Shown here: in pieces, positions 7,668 through 16,650 of the stretch
How positions within the stretch are numbered: the first letter of the stretch is position 1
Layout: each line of letters opens with the position of its first letter
Origin: Caulobacter sp. UNC279MFTsu5.1
Lineage (GTDB): Bacteria; Pseudomonadota; Alphaproteobacteria; Caulobacterales; Caulobacteraceae
DNA length: 64,000 nucleotides
Reading direction: 5' to 3'
Assembly: GCF_900114015.1 (NCBI RefSeq)
Contig: NZ_FORN01000012.1
Span: 1 to 64,000 of the forward strand
Notes under the pieces: generated by a model
What the model saw: the letters and a program-made list of their open reading frames with translations, nothing else
Database searches by the model: none
What the model was told of the DNA's origin: nothing
Position numbers and translations under genes: made by a program

Positions 7668-8491
7668 GACCCGACGAACGCCGCGAAGGCGTCCTTCCAG
7701 TCGGGATGCCAGCGCGACAGGGCCGGGCGGTTGTCGATGACGTCGCCCATGGCCCAGGCCATGCGCTTCTCGTCCAGCGCGCGCGGCGTCTCGTTGTCGG
7801 GACACAGGATGTAGAAGTCGCCCCGCGCGATGCTGTCCAGCATGAACTGGACGGTCTGCTCAGGCGTCCAGGCGCCGGCCGGCTTGTCGGTCCCGCGCCG
7901 GGTCATGCCTGTATGGACGAAGCCGGGGATCAGCAGGCGGGCGTCGACCCGGCAGTCGACGATCTCGCGCAGGCTATGGGCCAGGCCCTCGGTCAGGGCC
8001 TTCACCGCCGACTTGCTGACGTTGTACGCCGTGTTGCCCGGCGGCTGGGTGATGCCCTGCTTGGAGCCGGTGTTGATGATCAGGCCCGGACGACCGCTGG
8101 CCGCCATTTCCTCGCCGATCAGCTGGACACCGTTGATCACGCCCCACAGGTTGACGTCCAACACGCGCTTCCACGGGTCCTCGCCCGAAAAGGCGTCGCC
8201 CCCGCCGCCGACCCCGGCGTTGTTCATCAGCACGTCCACGGCGCCGAACTTCTCGACGGCGGCGTCGCGCAGGGCCTGGACGGCGGCGCGGTCGGCGACG
8301 TCGGTCGGCACGGCCAGGGCCTGGTCGCCGATGGCGTCGGCGGCCTTCTTCAGGGCCCGCCCCATGATGTCGGCCATGACCACGTTCATGCCCAAAGCCG
8401 CGAAGGCTTGGGCGGCGGCCAGGCCTATGCCGTCCGCCGCGCCGGTGACGACCGCCGTCTTGCCGGGCCCGATGGCGGGGTGAATGGTCAT
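7664..8491 (-). CDS. SDR-family NAD(P)-dependent oxidoreductase
   Basis: 275 aa classical short-chain dehydrogenase. The Rossmann TGAADGIGLAAAQAF motif is near residue 18, NNAGVGGG near 92, a Ser near ITNTGSK-like sequence (INTGSKQGITQP), and the catalytic YNVSKSAVK (Tyr-x-x-x-Lys) near 160. The C-terminus includes an FILCPD-like region typical of SDRs of unknown substrate. It overlaps dapF upstream and mtaB downstream by ATGA, so the three are translationally coupled. No evidence links it to diaminopimelate or tRNA chemistry. Confidence 0.9.
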   Translation of the reverse strand: MTIHPAIGPGKTAVVTGAADGIGLAAAQAFAALGMNVVMADIMGRALKKAADAIGDQALAVPTDVADRAAVQALRDAAVEKFGAVDVLMNNAGVGGGGDAFSGEDPWKRVLDVNLWGVINGVQLIGEEMAASGRPGLIINTGSKQGITQPPGNTAYNVSKSAVKALTEGLAHSLREIVDCRVDARLLIPGFVHTGMTRRGTDKPAGAWTPEQTVQFMLDSIARGDFYILCPDNETPRALDEKRMAWAMGDVIDNRPALSRWHPDWKDAFAAFVGS

Positions 8492-9342
8492 GCCGCCGCG
8501 CGCTCCGGCAGCTTGCCGACGAACTCCATGGTCACCGGACCGGTCATGATCACGTGGCCGTCGCTCTCGCGCCATTCGATGGTCAGGGCGCCGCTCTCGA
8601 ACTCGACCTTGGCCGTCCGGTCGGTCAGGCCGCGGCGCACGGCGGCGACCTGGGCCGCGCAGGCGCCGGTGCCGCAGGCCAGGGTCAGGCCCGCGCCGCG
8701 CTCCCAGACCTTCAGCTGGATGTGGTCGCGGGCGGCGACGTGGGCGAAGCCGACATTGACGCCCTCCGGGAACAGCGGATGGTGCTCGACCAGACTGCCC
8801 GTGCCGCGCGCGAAGTCGTCGCTGACCGGCGCGTCGACGAAGAACACCACGTGCGGATTGCCCATCGAGACGCAACCGGGCGTGTGGACCAGCGGCGCGT
8901 CGATCGGGCCGACCTGCAGCTCGATTCCGACGGTGTCCATCTCTTCCGCCAGCGGAATCTGGTCCCAGGCCAGGCCGGGCCGACCCATGTCGACGGTGAC
9001 CAGCTTGTCGCCGGCCATCACGCCCGACAGCCGGCCGGCCACGGTGTCAAAGGCCACGGCCTCCTTCTTGCCCGACTGCATCAGCAGCCAGGCCACGCAG
9101 CGGGTGCCGTTGCCGCAGGCCCCGGTCTCCTCGCCGTCCGAGTTCCAGAACCGCACGTAGGCGCTGGCGCCCTCGGCCCGGGGCGGGTCGATGGCGATCA
9201 CCTGGTCGCAGCCAATCCCGCCCTCGCCCCGTTTGGCGATCGCGCGGATCTCCTCCGGGGTCGGATTGAAGGACTGGGTCAGGGTCTCGATCACGACGAA
9301 GTCGTTGCCGAGGCCGTTCATCTTGAGAAAGGTGCGGCTCAT
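8488..9342 (-). CDS. dapF: diaminopimelate epimerase DapF
   Basis: 284 aa; interconverts LL- and meso-diaminopimelate for lysine and peptidoglycan synthesis. The N-terminal FLKMNGLGNDFVV is typical. The two catalytic cysteines lie in GACGNGTRCVAWL (about residue 77) and LACGTGACAAQVA (about 225), and each half shows the DapF fold repeat. The start at MSRTFLKMNG is chosen because that is the normal N-terminus; the frame stays open another 37 codons without family similarity. First gene of the dapF-SDR-mtaB unit. Confidence 0.97.
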   Translation of the reverse strand: MSRTFLKMNGLGNDFVVIETLTQSFNPTPEEIRAIAKRGEGGIGCDQVIAIDPPRAEGASAYVRFWNSDGEETGACGNGTRCVAWLLMQSGKKEAVAFDTVAGRLSGVMAGDKLVTVDMGRPGLAWDQIPLAEEMDTVGIELQVGPIDAPLVHTPGCVSMGNPHVVFFVDAPVSDDFARGTGSLVEHHPLFPEGVNVGFAHVAARDHIQLKVWERGAGLTLACGTGACAAQVAAVRRGLTDRTAKVEFESGALTIEWRESDGHVIMTGPVTMEFVGKLPERAAA

Positions 9343-9549
9343 GGTCCGGGCTATATAGTGGAAAACCTCGGCCGAGTCAGAGGTCGCTCCCGACTGCGGC
9401 GATTTGAGCGCGGCTTTTCGACGGAAAGTAGGGCTTTCGGGCGCGAGGCGCACGAGGCCTGGCGCAGACCGGCTTTTGCGATACCGTCGCGATCAAAGGC
9501 GCCGTTTCCTTCGGGCGGCCGCCTGTCACGACAGCCGCCGGATCCCTAG

Positions 9550-11694
9550 ATGCGTAGCCTGCTTCTCGCCCTCCTCGCCTCCACGAGCCTCATGACCACG
9601 ACCGCCCAAGCCGCCGATCCCGCTCCGCCCGCCAATACGGAAGCCCGCACGCCGCTGGCCGACCTGGGTAAGGATGATCCCTACAAGTGGATGGAGGAGA
9701 TCGAGGGCGAGCGGCCGCTGGCCTGGGCCAAGGCGCAGAACACCCGCAGCCTGGCGATCCTGCAGGGCGACGCCCGCTATGCCGGGCTGGAGAGCCAGGC
9801 CCTGGCCATCCTCAACGCCAAGGACCGGGTGCCCGGCGTGTCGTTCGCCGGCGACGGGTCCCTGCGCAACTTCTGGCAGGACGCCGACCACGTGCGCGGC
9901 CTCTGGCGCAAGACCACGCTGGAGAGCTACCGCACCGCCGAGCCTCAGTGGGAGACGATCCTCGACATCGACGCCCTGTCCAGGGCCGAGAACGCCAACT
10001 GGGTGTTCAAAGGAGCCAGCTGCCTGCCGCCCGACGAGACCCGCTGCCTGCTGACCCTGTCGAACGGCGGCAAGGACGCGGTCTCGATCCGCGAGTTCGA
10101 CACCACGACCCGGACCTTCGTCGAAGGCGGCTTCGCACTGCCGGAGGGCAAGCAGAACGTCGCCTGGCTGGACAAGGACACCCTGTTGGTGGCCCGCGAA
10201 TGGGAGCCGGGCCAGGTGACCAAGTCCAGCTATCCCTACGTGGTCAAGGCGCTGAGGCGCGGCCAGGCCCTGGCGGACGCCAAGGAAGTGTTCCGGGGAA
10301 CGCCGGATGACGTCTCGGCCTCGGCCTACACCCTGACCGACGCCGACGGGAAGGTGGTGGCGACCCTGGCCAGCCGGGGAATCAGCTTCTTCGAATCCGA
10401 GACCTACCTGCTGACCGACGTTGGCCCGATGAAGCTGCCCCTGCCGCTGAAGCATTCGATCCAGGCCTATGTCGCCGGCCAGATGGTGATGTCGCTGGAG
10501 CAGGATTGGCCCGAGCGGGGCTTCAGGACCGGCGACCTGATCAGCTTCGACCTGGCCGCGTTCAAGGCCGCTCCGGCCAAGGCCGCCGCGACCCTGATCC
10601 TGCGCCCCACCGCCAGGCAGTCGGTGGAGAGCGTCACCACCACCCGCGACAAGCTGATGGTCGGCCTGCTGGACAACGTCACCGGCGCCGCCCTGGTCTA
10701 TGACCATGGCCCCGGAGGCTGGACGCACCGGAAGCTGGCCCTGCCGGCCAATTCGACGATCGGCCTGGGCTCGGCCTCGCAGAAGGACGACCGATTGTTC
10801 GTGACCGTCACCGGCTATCTGACGCCCTCGACCTACTGGCTGGCCGACGCCGCCTCGCTGAAACTGGAGCAGGTCAAGGCTTCGCCGGCCCGGTTCGACG
10901 CCTCGACGCACGTGGTCGAGCAGTTCGAGGCGACCAGCCGCGACGGGGTCAAGATCCCCTACTTCGTCGTGCGGCCCAAGGGCGTGAAGTACGATGGCTC
11001 GGCCCCGACCCTGCTCTACGCCTATGGCGGCTTCCAGGTGTCGATGACTCCGGCCTATTCGGGGGTGATGGGCAAGCTGTGGCTGGAGCGCGGCGGGACC
11101 TATGTGGTGGCCAACATCCGCGGCGGCGGCGAATTCGGTCCGGCCTGGCACGACGCGGCCCTGAAGGCCAACCGCCAGAAGGCCTATGACGACTTCTTCG
11201 CCGTCTCCCAGGACCTGATCGACCGCAAGATCACCTCGCCCCGCCATCTGGGGATCATGGGCGGCAGCAACGGCGGCCTGCTGATGGGCGTGGCCCTGAC
11301 CCAGCGGCCCGAACTCTACAACGCCGTCGTCGTGCAGGTGCCGCTGTTCGACATGATCCGCTACAGCCAGATCGGGGCCGGGGCCTCGTGGGTGGGCGAG
11401 TATGGCGATCCGGCCATTCCGTCCGAACGGGCGGTGATCGCCAAGTACGACCCCTATTCCAACCTCAAGGTCGGCCGGAAGTACCCCGAGGTGTTCATCG
11501 AGACCTCGACCAAGGACGACCGCGTCCACCCTGCCCACGCCCGCAAGGCGGCCGCGCGGTTGGAGGAGCTGGGCTATCCGGTGCTGTATTACGAGAACAT
11601 CGACGGCGGCCACGCGGCCAGCGCCAACCTGGCCGAGACCGCCCGCCGCCAGGCGCTGGAATATGTCTACCTGTCGAGGAAGCTGATGGACTGA
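9550..11694 (+). CDS. secreted prolyl oligopeptidase family serine peptidase
   Basis: 714 aa with a signal peptide (LLLALLASTSLMTTTAQAAD). Residues about 35-440 give the seven-bladed propeller region starting DDPYKWMEEIEGE, a hallmark of S9A enzymes. The alpha/beta-hydrolase domain has GGGEFGPAWHDAA and the nucleophile motif MGGSNGG with Ser573. The probable acid is in TKDDRVHPAHARK near 657 and the histidine in DGGHAAS near 688. It cleaves after proline in short peptides, here presumably in the periplasm. It diverges from dapF. Confidence 0.93.
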   Translation: MRSLLLALLASTSLMTTTAQAADPAPPANTEARTPLADLGKDDPYKWMEEIEGERPLAWAKAQNTRSLAILQGDARYAGLESQALAILNAKDRVPGVSFAGDGSLRNFWQDADHVRGLWRKTTLESYRTAEPQWETILDIDALSRAENANWVFKGASCLPPDETRCLLTLSNGGKDAVSIREFDTTTRTFVEGGFALPEGKQNVAWLDKDTLLVAREWEPGQVTKSSYPYVVKALRRGQALADAKEVFRGTPDDVSASAYTLTDADGKVVATLASRGISFFESETYLLTDVGPMKLPLPLKHSIQAYVAGQMVMSLEQDWPERGFRTGDLISFDLAAFKAAPAKAAATLILRPTARQSVESVTTTRDKLMVGLLDNVTGAALVYDHGPGGWTHRKLALPANSTIGLGSASQKDDRLFVTVTGYLTPSTYWLADAASLKLEQVKASPARFDASTHVVEQFEATSRDGVKIPYFVVRPKGVKYDGSAPTLLYAYGGFQVSMTPAYSGVMGKLWLERGGTYVVANIRGGGEFGPAWHDAALKANRQKAYDDFFAVSQDLIDRKITSPRHLGIMGGSNGGLLMGVALTQRPELYNAVVVQVPLFDMIRYSQIGAGASWVGEYGDPAIPSERAVIAKYDPYSNLKVGRKYPEVFIETSTKDDRVHPAHARKAAARLEELGYPVLYYENIDGGHAASANLAETARRQALEYVYLSRKLMD

Positions 11695-11813
11695 CGCGCT
11701 TTCATTTCGGCAAACGCTGATCTTCAGGTCGTAAACCCTAGTTCAATCTATCCACGTCAGGGTGGCGTCGAATATCCGGCCGCACGTTCAGCCCGAGCCG
11801 GATCGAGGTTGCC

Positions 11814-12896
11814 TTGAAGATCGACGTCTTCCCCGCCCTGGAGCTGCCCGCGGAGGTCCGTGCGGCCTGGTCGGCCGCCCAGGCCGGCGAGGCGCGTTTC
11901 GACAGCCCGTTCCTGTCGCCGCTATGGGCCCAGGCGGTCGCCCGAGCCCAGGGTCCCGCCAGCGGCGTGATGGTCGCGGTCCAGCATGACCACGCAGGCC
12001 AGCCGGCCGCCTTCCTGGCGGTGCGCAAGCGCGGCTCCACCGCCATGCCGGTCGGCGCCCCGATGAGCGACTACCAGGCCCTGGTGACCCGCGACGGCTT
12101 CCGAGCCGACCCACGCGCCATGCTCCAGGCTCTGGGCGTGTCACGCTACGACTTCTGCCATATGCAGGCCGAGGACCCGGCCTTCCAGGGCCACGCCCGC
12201 GGCCACTGCGTTTCCTGGGTGGTCGAGGTCGCCGACGGCTACGCCGCCTACGAGGTTGAGCGCAAGGCGGCCGGTGTCGGCGCGTTGAAGGACATCGACA
12301 AGAAGCGCCGCAAGGTCGAGCGCGAGGTCGGCCCGACCCGGTTCACCGCCCTGTCGGACTCCCGCGCCGACTTCGAGCAGCTGATCGCCTGGAAACGCGC
12401 CCAGCTGGCGGCCACCGGCCAGACCGACCTGTTCAAGACCTCTTGGGTCATGCGGCTGATGGACGAGCTGCTGGAGACCCGCGACCCCGCGTTCGGCGGC
12501 GGGCTCTACACCCTGCGCCTGGGCGACGAGCTGGCGGCCGTGCATTTCCACCTGCGCGGCGGCGGTACGATCCACGGCTGGATGATCGCCCACGACCCGA
12601 AATTCGAGCGCTATTCGCCCGGCTTGCTGCTGTTCCAGGACATCCTCAGGAGCCTGGACCGCGGCCCGTATAGGCGTCTCGATCTCGGCGCCGGCGACTA
12701 TCGCTTCAAGCGCGAGCTGTCGAACCGCCAACAGGGCGTGATGTTCGGTTTCCTGGGCGCGCCGTCGGTCTCGACCCTGACCCGCACGGCGGTCTACGGC
12801 CTGCGCGGGATGGCCGAGGCCCTACCCCTGGGGCCGATGTCGACCCTGCCGGGCAAGGCGATGCGCCGCATCGACGTGCTGCGCGGTCTGCGCTGA
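11814..12896 (+). CDS. GNAT/FemAB-like acyltransferase (BcsL/CelD family)
   Basis: 360 aa. The second half (residues about 165-310) has the acetyltransf_6 pattern: AWKRAQLAATGQTDLFK, a central VHFHLRGGGTIHGWMIAHD segment, and DLGAGDYRFKRELSNRQQ, typical of CelD/BcsL proteins from polysaccharide gene clusters. These are thought to acylate sugars or lipids; the substrate is unknown. The start is TTG with GAGG 6-9 bases upstream, since no ATG is available before residue 70. No polysaccharide synthase is adjacent. Confidence 0.85.
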   Translation: MKIDVFPALELPAEVRAAWSAAQAGEARFDSPFLSPLWAQAVARAQGPASGVMVAVQHDHAGQPAAFLAVRKRGSTAMPVGAPMSDYQALVTRDGFRADPRAMLQALGVSRYDFCHMQAEDPAFQGHARGHCVSWVVEVADGYAAYEVERKAAGVGALKDIDKKRRKVEREVGPTRFTALSDSRADFEQLIAWKRAQLAATGQTDLFKTSWVMRLMDELLETRDPAFGGGLYTLRLGDELAAVHFHLRGGGTIHGWMIAHDPKFERYSPGLLLFQDILRSLDRGPYRRLDLGAGDYRFKRELSNRQQGVMFGFLGAPSVSTLTRTAVYGLRGMAEALPLGPMSTLPGKAMRRIDVLRGLR

Positions 12897-12909
12897 ACCC
12901 AAGCCGCCT

Positions 12910-13050
12910 TCAGGTCGCGCGGGCGATCAGCGCGATCACGGCGCTCCAGAGCATCAGATTGACGGCGGAGATGAACAGGAGCCAGCCGAAGCGGCTCTGG
13001 CGTCCGTTCTGCCGCGCGCGATACGTGACGCCGCGAACCACGTGACCCAT
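12910..13050 (-). CDS. 46-aa single-pass membrane protein
   Basis: A short gene preceded by a strong ribosome binding site (GGAGGA, 6 bp before the ATG). The product has a basic N-terminal half (MGHVVRGVTYRARQNGRQSR) and one transmembrane helix (WLLFISAVNLMLWSAVIALI), ending IARAT. The positive-inside rule predicts a cytoplasmic N-terminus. It converges on the acyltransferase gene with a 13-bp gap. I recognise no family; the evidence for a real gene is the RBS, the clean membrane-protein layout and the absence of any overlapping gene. Confidence 0.7.
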   Translation of the reverse strand: MGHVVRGVTYRARQNGRQSRFGWLLFISAVNLMLWSAVIALIARAT

Positions 13051-13210
13051 GGGGTTCCTCCAAAGCCCTCTACCGGAGCTTGAGTCGGATGAAACCTCCG
13101 TTCCCAGGCGCGCGCAAGCAAGTTTGACCGCGCGTCCCGGGGCGATCTCGAAAACGTGACAAGGGTTCGGCCAGCCAAGGCGGCCATGGCCGCGGAAAAG
13201 CGAAGACCCG

Positions 13211-13549
13211 CTAGGACGAGACGCGGTTGATCCGCAGGGCCGGCGGGTCGATGCAGCCCGCCTCCCAGGCCCGCGTCCAACCCAGCCGCTTGACCGGTTC
13301 GCGGAAGGCGAAGCGCAGCAGGTGCTCGGCGACGACGTCCTCCAACCGGGCCAGGGCCTCCAGGTCGACGGCCTCGATCGTGACGTCCAGGCCTTCGGGG
13401 TCGGCCAGCATGCTGCAGGTCCCCAGCGGCAGCGGGATCAGGGCCGAGACGTCGTCGTACGTCGCCTCGAACCGATGACCCCAGTGCTTGGCCAGCTGGA
13501 TCATGTAGCGCGCGCCCTGGTCGGTGTTCAGTCGGGCATGGCTCTGCAT
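13211..13549 (-). CDS. DUF2218 domain-containing protein
   Basis: 112 aa. The sequence around ARYMIQLAKHWGHRFEATYD and the closing strand ALARLEDVVAEHLLRFAFRE match DUF2218, a small ferredoxin-like-fold family. In other proteobacteria DUF2218 is fused or adjacent to siderophore-interacting ferric reductases (YqjH type). It starts 5 bp after the PadR stop, so the two form an operon, consistent with a link to metal or iron homeostasis (inference). No ferric reductase gene is seen nearby. Confidence 0.85.
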   Translation of the reverse strand: MQSHARLNTDQGARYMIQLAKHWGHRFEATYDDVSALIPLPLGTCSMLADPEGLDVTIEAVDLEALARLEDVVAEHLLRFAFREPVKRLGWTRAWEAGCIDPPALRINRVSS

Positions 13550-13554
13550 GACGG

Positions 13555-14130
13555 CTAGACCCCTTCGATGGCCGCGGCCGCGTCGTCCATGACCTTGGCG
13601 ATCGCCGCGACCTGTTCGGGGGTCAGCGAGCCGGAGGTCAGCTTCAGGCGCAGGGCGGTCTTGAGGTTTTCCCGAGCCCGCATGATCTGGGGCGAGAAGG
13701 CGGCGCTCTGGGCGGCGGCTTCGGCCATGCGGGTGAACAGGCCGTGGACCGGCTGGCTGTTGGCCTCGAGGAAGGCCCGGCCCTCGTCGGTGATCGTGTA
13801 GAGCTTTTTGCCGCCGCCCGCGTCGGCCGCGGTGACGTAGCCCAGCTCCTCCAGCAGAGTCAGGGTCGGATAGATCACGCCGGGGCTGGGGGTGTAGGCG
13901 CCGCCGGCGGCGGTCTCAACGGCCTTGATCAGCTCGTAGCCGTGGCTGGGCTTGTCGGCGATCAGCTTCAGCACGACCAGGCGCAGGTCGCCATGGTCGA
14001 AGAACCGGCCCATGCGACCGCCGCGACGATGATGGCCCTCGTGACCGTGGAAACCGAACGGATGGCGGCCGAAGGGCGCGCCGTGATGACCGCCGTGGCG
14101 GCCGTGGTGGTGGGGGTGACGTCCAAACAT
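13555..14130 (-). CDS. PadR-family regulator with histidine-rich N-terminus (YqjI-like)
   Basis: 191 aa. Residues 1-40 are extremely His/Gly/Arg-rich, with about 13 histidines. RFFDHGDLRLVVLKLIADKP then SHGYELIKAVE and TPSPGVIYPTLTLLEELGYV give the PadR winged helix, followed by a helical dimerisation domain. This layout closely parallels E. coli YqjI, a nickel-responsive repressor whose His-rich extension binds metal and which controls the ferric reductase gene yqjH. Metal sensing here is inferred from that similarity. It is the first gene of an operon with DUF2218 and is preceded by AT-rich palindromes. Confidence 0.92.
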   Translation of the reverse strand: MFGRHPHHHGRHGGHHGAPFGRHPFGFHGHEGHHRRGGRMGRFFDHGDLRLVVLKLIADKPSHGYELIKAVETAAGGAYTPSPGVIYPTLTLLEELGYVTAADAGGGKKLYTITDEGRAFLEANSQPVHGLFTRMAEAAAQSAAFSPQIMRARENLKTALRLKLTSGSLTPEQVAAIAKVMDDAAAAIEGV

Positions 14131-14150
14131 GTGAGCTTTAGATCCTGTTT

Positions 14151-14215
14151 CGTTATATCGAACTTACAGATATATCGGATTGCGCGAAGGTCAAGAGCGT
14201 TTTCGATATATCTGA
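14151..14215. promoter_or_regulatory. AT-rich inverted-repeat operator region upstream of the PadR gene
   Basis: CAGATATATCG (14167-14177) and its exact reverse complement CGATATATCTG (14204-14214) are separated by 26 bp, so two GATATATC palindromes sit 36 bp apart centre to centre. A related half-site TTATATCGAA lies at 14153-14162. The region is about 20-85 bp upstream of the PadR start and very AT-rich for this genome. It is a strong candidate for autoregulation by the PadR protein. Confidence 0.6.
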
Positions 14216-14281
14216 AACCGATCGAAACGAGATACGGCTAGGGGCAGGCGCATGCGCCTGTCCCCAGTCCGCGCGCGGGCC

Positions 14282-16420
14282 CTAAGTTCCCGGCGGAACC
14301 GGGAAGCCGCGGTTGCGCATCAGGGCGCCGATCTTCACGTCGCGGCCGCGGAACCGGCGGAAGGCCTCGCCCGCGTCGACGGTGTTGCCCACGCTCATGA
14401 TGTCGTCGTGCAGGCGCTTGGCCACGGCCTTGTCGTAGAAGCCGCCTGGAGCCTCCTCGAAGGCCTCGGCGGCGTCGGCGGTCAGGGTGTCGGCCCAGAT
14501 GTAGTCGTAATAGCCGGCCGAATAGCCCTCGCCGGAGAAGATGTGGCCGAACTGGGTGGGCCGGTGGCGCATGACGATCTCGGACGGCAGGCCGATCTCG
14601 TCCATGGCCGCCTTTTCGAACGCGGCCGGGTCGATGGCCTGACCCTTGGCGGCCAGATGGATCTTCATGTCGTAGATCGCCGAGGCCAGGTATTCGACCG
14701 TCGAGAAGCCCTGGTTGAAGGTCTTGGCCTTCTCGATCTTGGCCACCAGCTCCTCGGGAATCGGCTTGCCGGTCTGATAGTGGATGGCGAACTGGCTCAG
14801 CACCGGCTTGGTCGGCAGCCAGTGCTCGTTCAGCTGGCTGGGGAACTCGACGAAGTCGCGAGCGACGTTGGTGCCGGCCAGGGCGGGATAGGCGACGTTC
14901 GAGTTCAGGCCGTGCAGGGCGTGGCCGAACTCGTGGAACATGGTGGTCGCGTCGTCCCAGGAGATCAGCACCGGCTCGCCGGCCTTGCCCTTCACGAAGT
15001 TGCAGTTGTTGGAGACGATCGGGGTGACCACCCCCTTGAACGTCTCCTGGGTGCGGTACTCGCTCATCCAGGCGCCGGACTGCTTGCCCGCCCGGGCGTA
15101 GGGGTCGAAGTACCACAGGCCGACCCGTTGACCGCCCTTGGTCACCTCCCAGACGCGAACGTCCGGATGGCAAACCGGCACGTCGGTGATCTGGGTGAAG
15201 GTGAAGCCGTACAGCTGGCCCGCAGCCCAGTGGATGGCCTCGCGCAGCTTCTCCAGCTGCAGGTACGGCTTGACCGCGTTCTGATCGAGGTCGTAGCGCG
15301 CCTTGCGCACCTTCTCGGCGTAGTGGCGATAGTCCCAGGGGGCGATCTTGAAGGTGGCGCCTTCCGCGTCGGCAACCTTTTGCATGTCGGCCACCTCCTC
15401 GTGGACGCGGGCCACGGCCGGCTTCCAGACCTGCATCATCAGGTCCATGGCCGCCTCGGGAGTCTTGGCCATCTGGTCGTCGGTGATCCAATGGGCGTAG
15501 GTTTCGAAGCCCAGCAGCTGGGCCTTCTCGGCCCGCAGCTTGAGGATCTCGGTGATCACCGCCTTGTTGTCGTGGGCGTCGTTGTTGTCGCCGCGCGACA
15601 CCCACAGCCGCCAGCCCTTTTTGCGCAGGTCGCGACGGTCGGAATAAACCAGAAAGGGCTCCATCGACGAGCGGGTGTTGGTGATCAGCCACTTGCCCTT
15701 CAGGCCCTTTTCCTCGGCGGCGGCCGCCGCGCCGGCCTTCACCGAGTCCGGCAGGCCGGCCAGGTCGCCCTCGCCCAGCTCCAGGGTGTAGCCTTCCTCG
15801 TCGGCCAGCTCGTTCTGGCTGAACCTGGTGTAGAGGCTGGCCAGCGCCTGGTTGATCTGGCCGAGGCGAGCCTTCTTGGTCGCGTCCAGCGCCGCGCCCT
15901 GGCGGGCGAAATAGTTGTAGATCACCCACGTCAGACGCTTCTGCTCGGGCGTCAGGTTCGAGGTCTCGCGCGCGTCGTAGACGGTCTTGATGCGAGCGAA
16001 CAGTTGCTCGTTCTGGACGATCTCGTCGCCGAACGCCGCCAGCTTCGGCGTGGTCTCGGCCTCGACTTTCTGCATGGCCGCGTCGTTCATGGTCGAGGTG
16101 AACACCCCGAACAGCGCGGTGACCCGGTTCAGGGTCCGGCCCGAGTCCTGATAGGCCGCCAGAATCCCTTCGAAGGTCGGCGCCGAGCGCTTGGCGGTCA
16201 GAGCGAAGATTTCCTGCCGCTGCTGCGCCATCGCCGCCTCGAAGGCCGACGCGAACAGTTCGGGCTTGACCTTGTCCAGCGGCGGCAGGCCGCCGTGCGG
16301 ACCGGTCCACGGCGCGATCAGGGGGTTGGCGGGCGGGGCGGCGGCGGGGGTGGCGGCTTTGGCGATCATGGGCGTCAGGGCGCTCGCGCTAGCGGCGGCG
16401 AGGAAGGAACGGCGCTTCAC
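14282..16420 (-). CDS. Tat-exported M3-family metallopeptidase (peptidyl-dipeptidase Dcp-like)
   Basis: 712 aa. The N-terminus MKRRSFLAAASASAL has an RR-x-F-L Tat-like motif followed by a hydrophobic stretch and AKAAT, so export by Tat is likely. The peptidase domain carries the thermolysin-type zinc motif HEFGHALHG with His496, Glu497 and His500. The downstream Glu is expected in the FVEFPSQLNEHW region about 27 residues on. M3 enzymes cleave small peptides, and Dcp removes C-terminal dipeptides. Length matches Dcp. It diverges from murI. Confidence 0.93.
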   Translation of the reverse strand: MKRRSFLAAASASALTPMIAKAATPAAAPPANPLIAPWTGPHGGLPPLDKVKPELFASAFEAAMAQQRQEIFALTAKRSAPTFEGILAAYQDSGRTLNRVTALFGVFTSTMNDAAMQKVEAETTPKLAAFGDEIVQNEQLFARIKTVYDARETSNLTPEQKRLTWVIYNYFARQGAALDATKKARLGQINQALASLYTRFSQNELADEEGYTLELGEGDLAGLPDSVKAGAAAAAEEKGLKGKWLITNTRSSMEPFLVYSDRRDLRKKGWRLWVSRGDNNDAHDNKAVITEILKLRAEKAQLLGFETYAHWITDDQMAKTPEAAMDLMMQVWKPAVARVHEEVADMQKVADAEGATFKIAPWDYRHYAEKVRKARYDLDQNAVKPYLQLEKLREAIHWAAGQLYGFTFTQITDVPVCHPDVRVWEVTKGGQRVGLWYFDPYARAGKQSGAWMSEYRTQETFKGVVTPIVSNNCNFVKGKAGEPVLISWDDATTMFHEFGHALHGLNSNVAYPALAGTNVARDFVEFPSQLNEHWLPTKPVLSQFAIHYQTGKPIPEELVAKIEKAKTFNQGFSTVEYLASAIYDMKIHLAAKGQAIDPAAFEKAAMDEIGLPSEIVMRHRPTQFGHIFSGEGYSAGYYDYIWADTLTADAAEAFEEAPGGFYDKAVAKRLHDDIMSVGNTVDAGEAFRRFRGRDVKIGALMRNRGFPVPPGT

Positions 16421-16650
16421 GGCGGGTCTCCGAGGGAACGGACCTCGACCCTAGAGCGTCGCGCGGCTTTGCAGTAAGCGCTTTCCCGCGGAAATCGTCC
16501 CGTGAAGCATGAATTCGACGACAGAATTGCGCGCCGGGTTGGTCTTCCTAAGGCTCGTTCGTGCGCGGCATCGGGTTCTGCGCGGGACCTGCACGAGATT
16601 CTCAAGCGCCGCGCGTGGACGGTTTCGCAAGGGCGAGGTAAGCCAAACAC
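16421..16650. other. intergenic region between M3 peptidase and murI
   Basis: 230 bp holding the divergent promoters of the peptidase and murI. I see no gene, repeat or terminator in it; short open frames here read as noncoding. Confidence 0.5.

Noticed and set aside
9526-11613. 695-aa open frame opposite the prolyl oligopeptidase gene
   Set aside because: Antisense shadow of a well-supported gene with intact catalytic motifs; translation is His/Gly/Val-rich.
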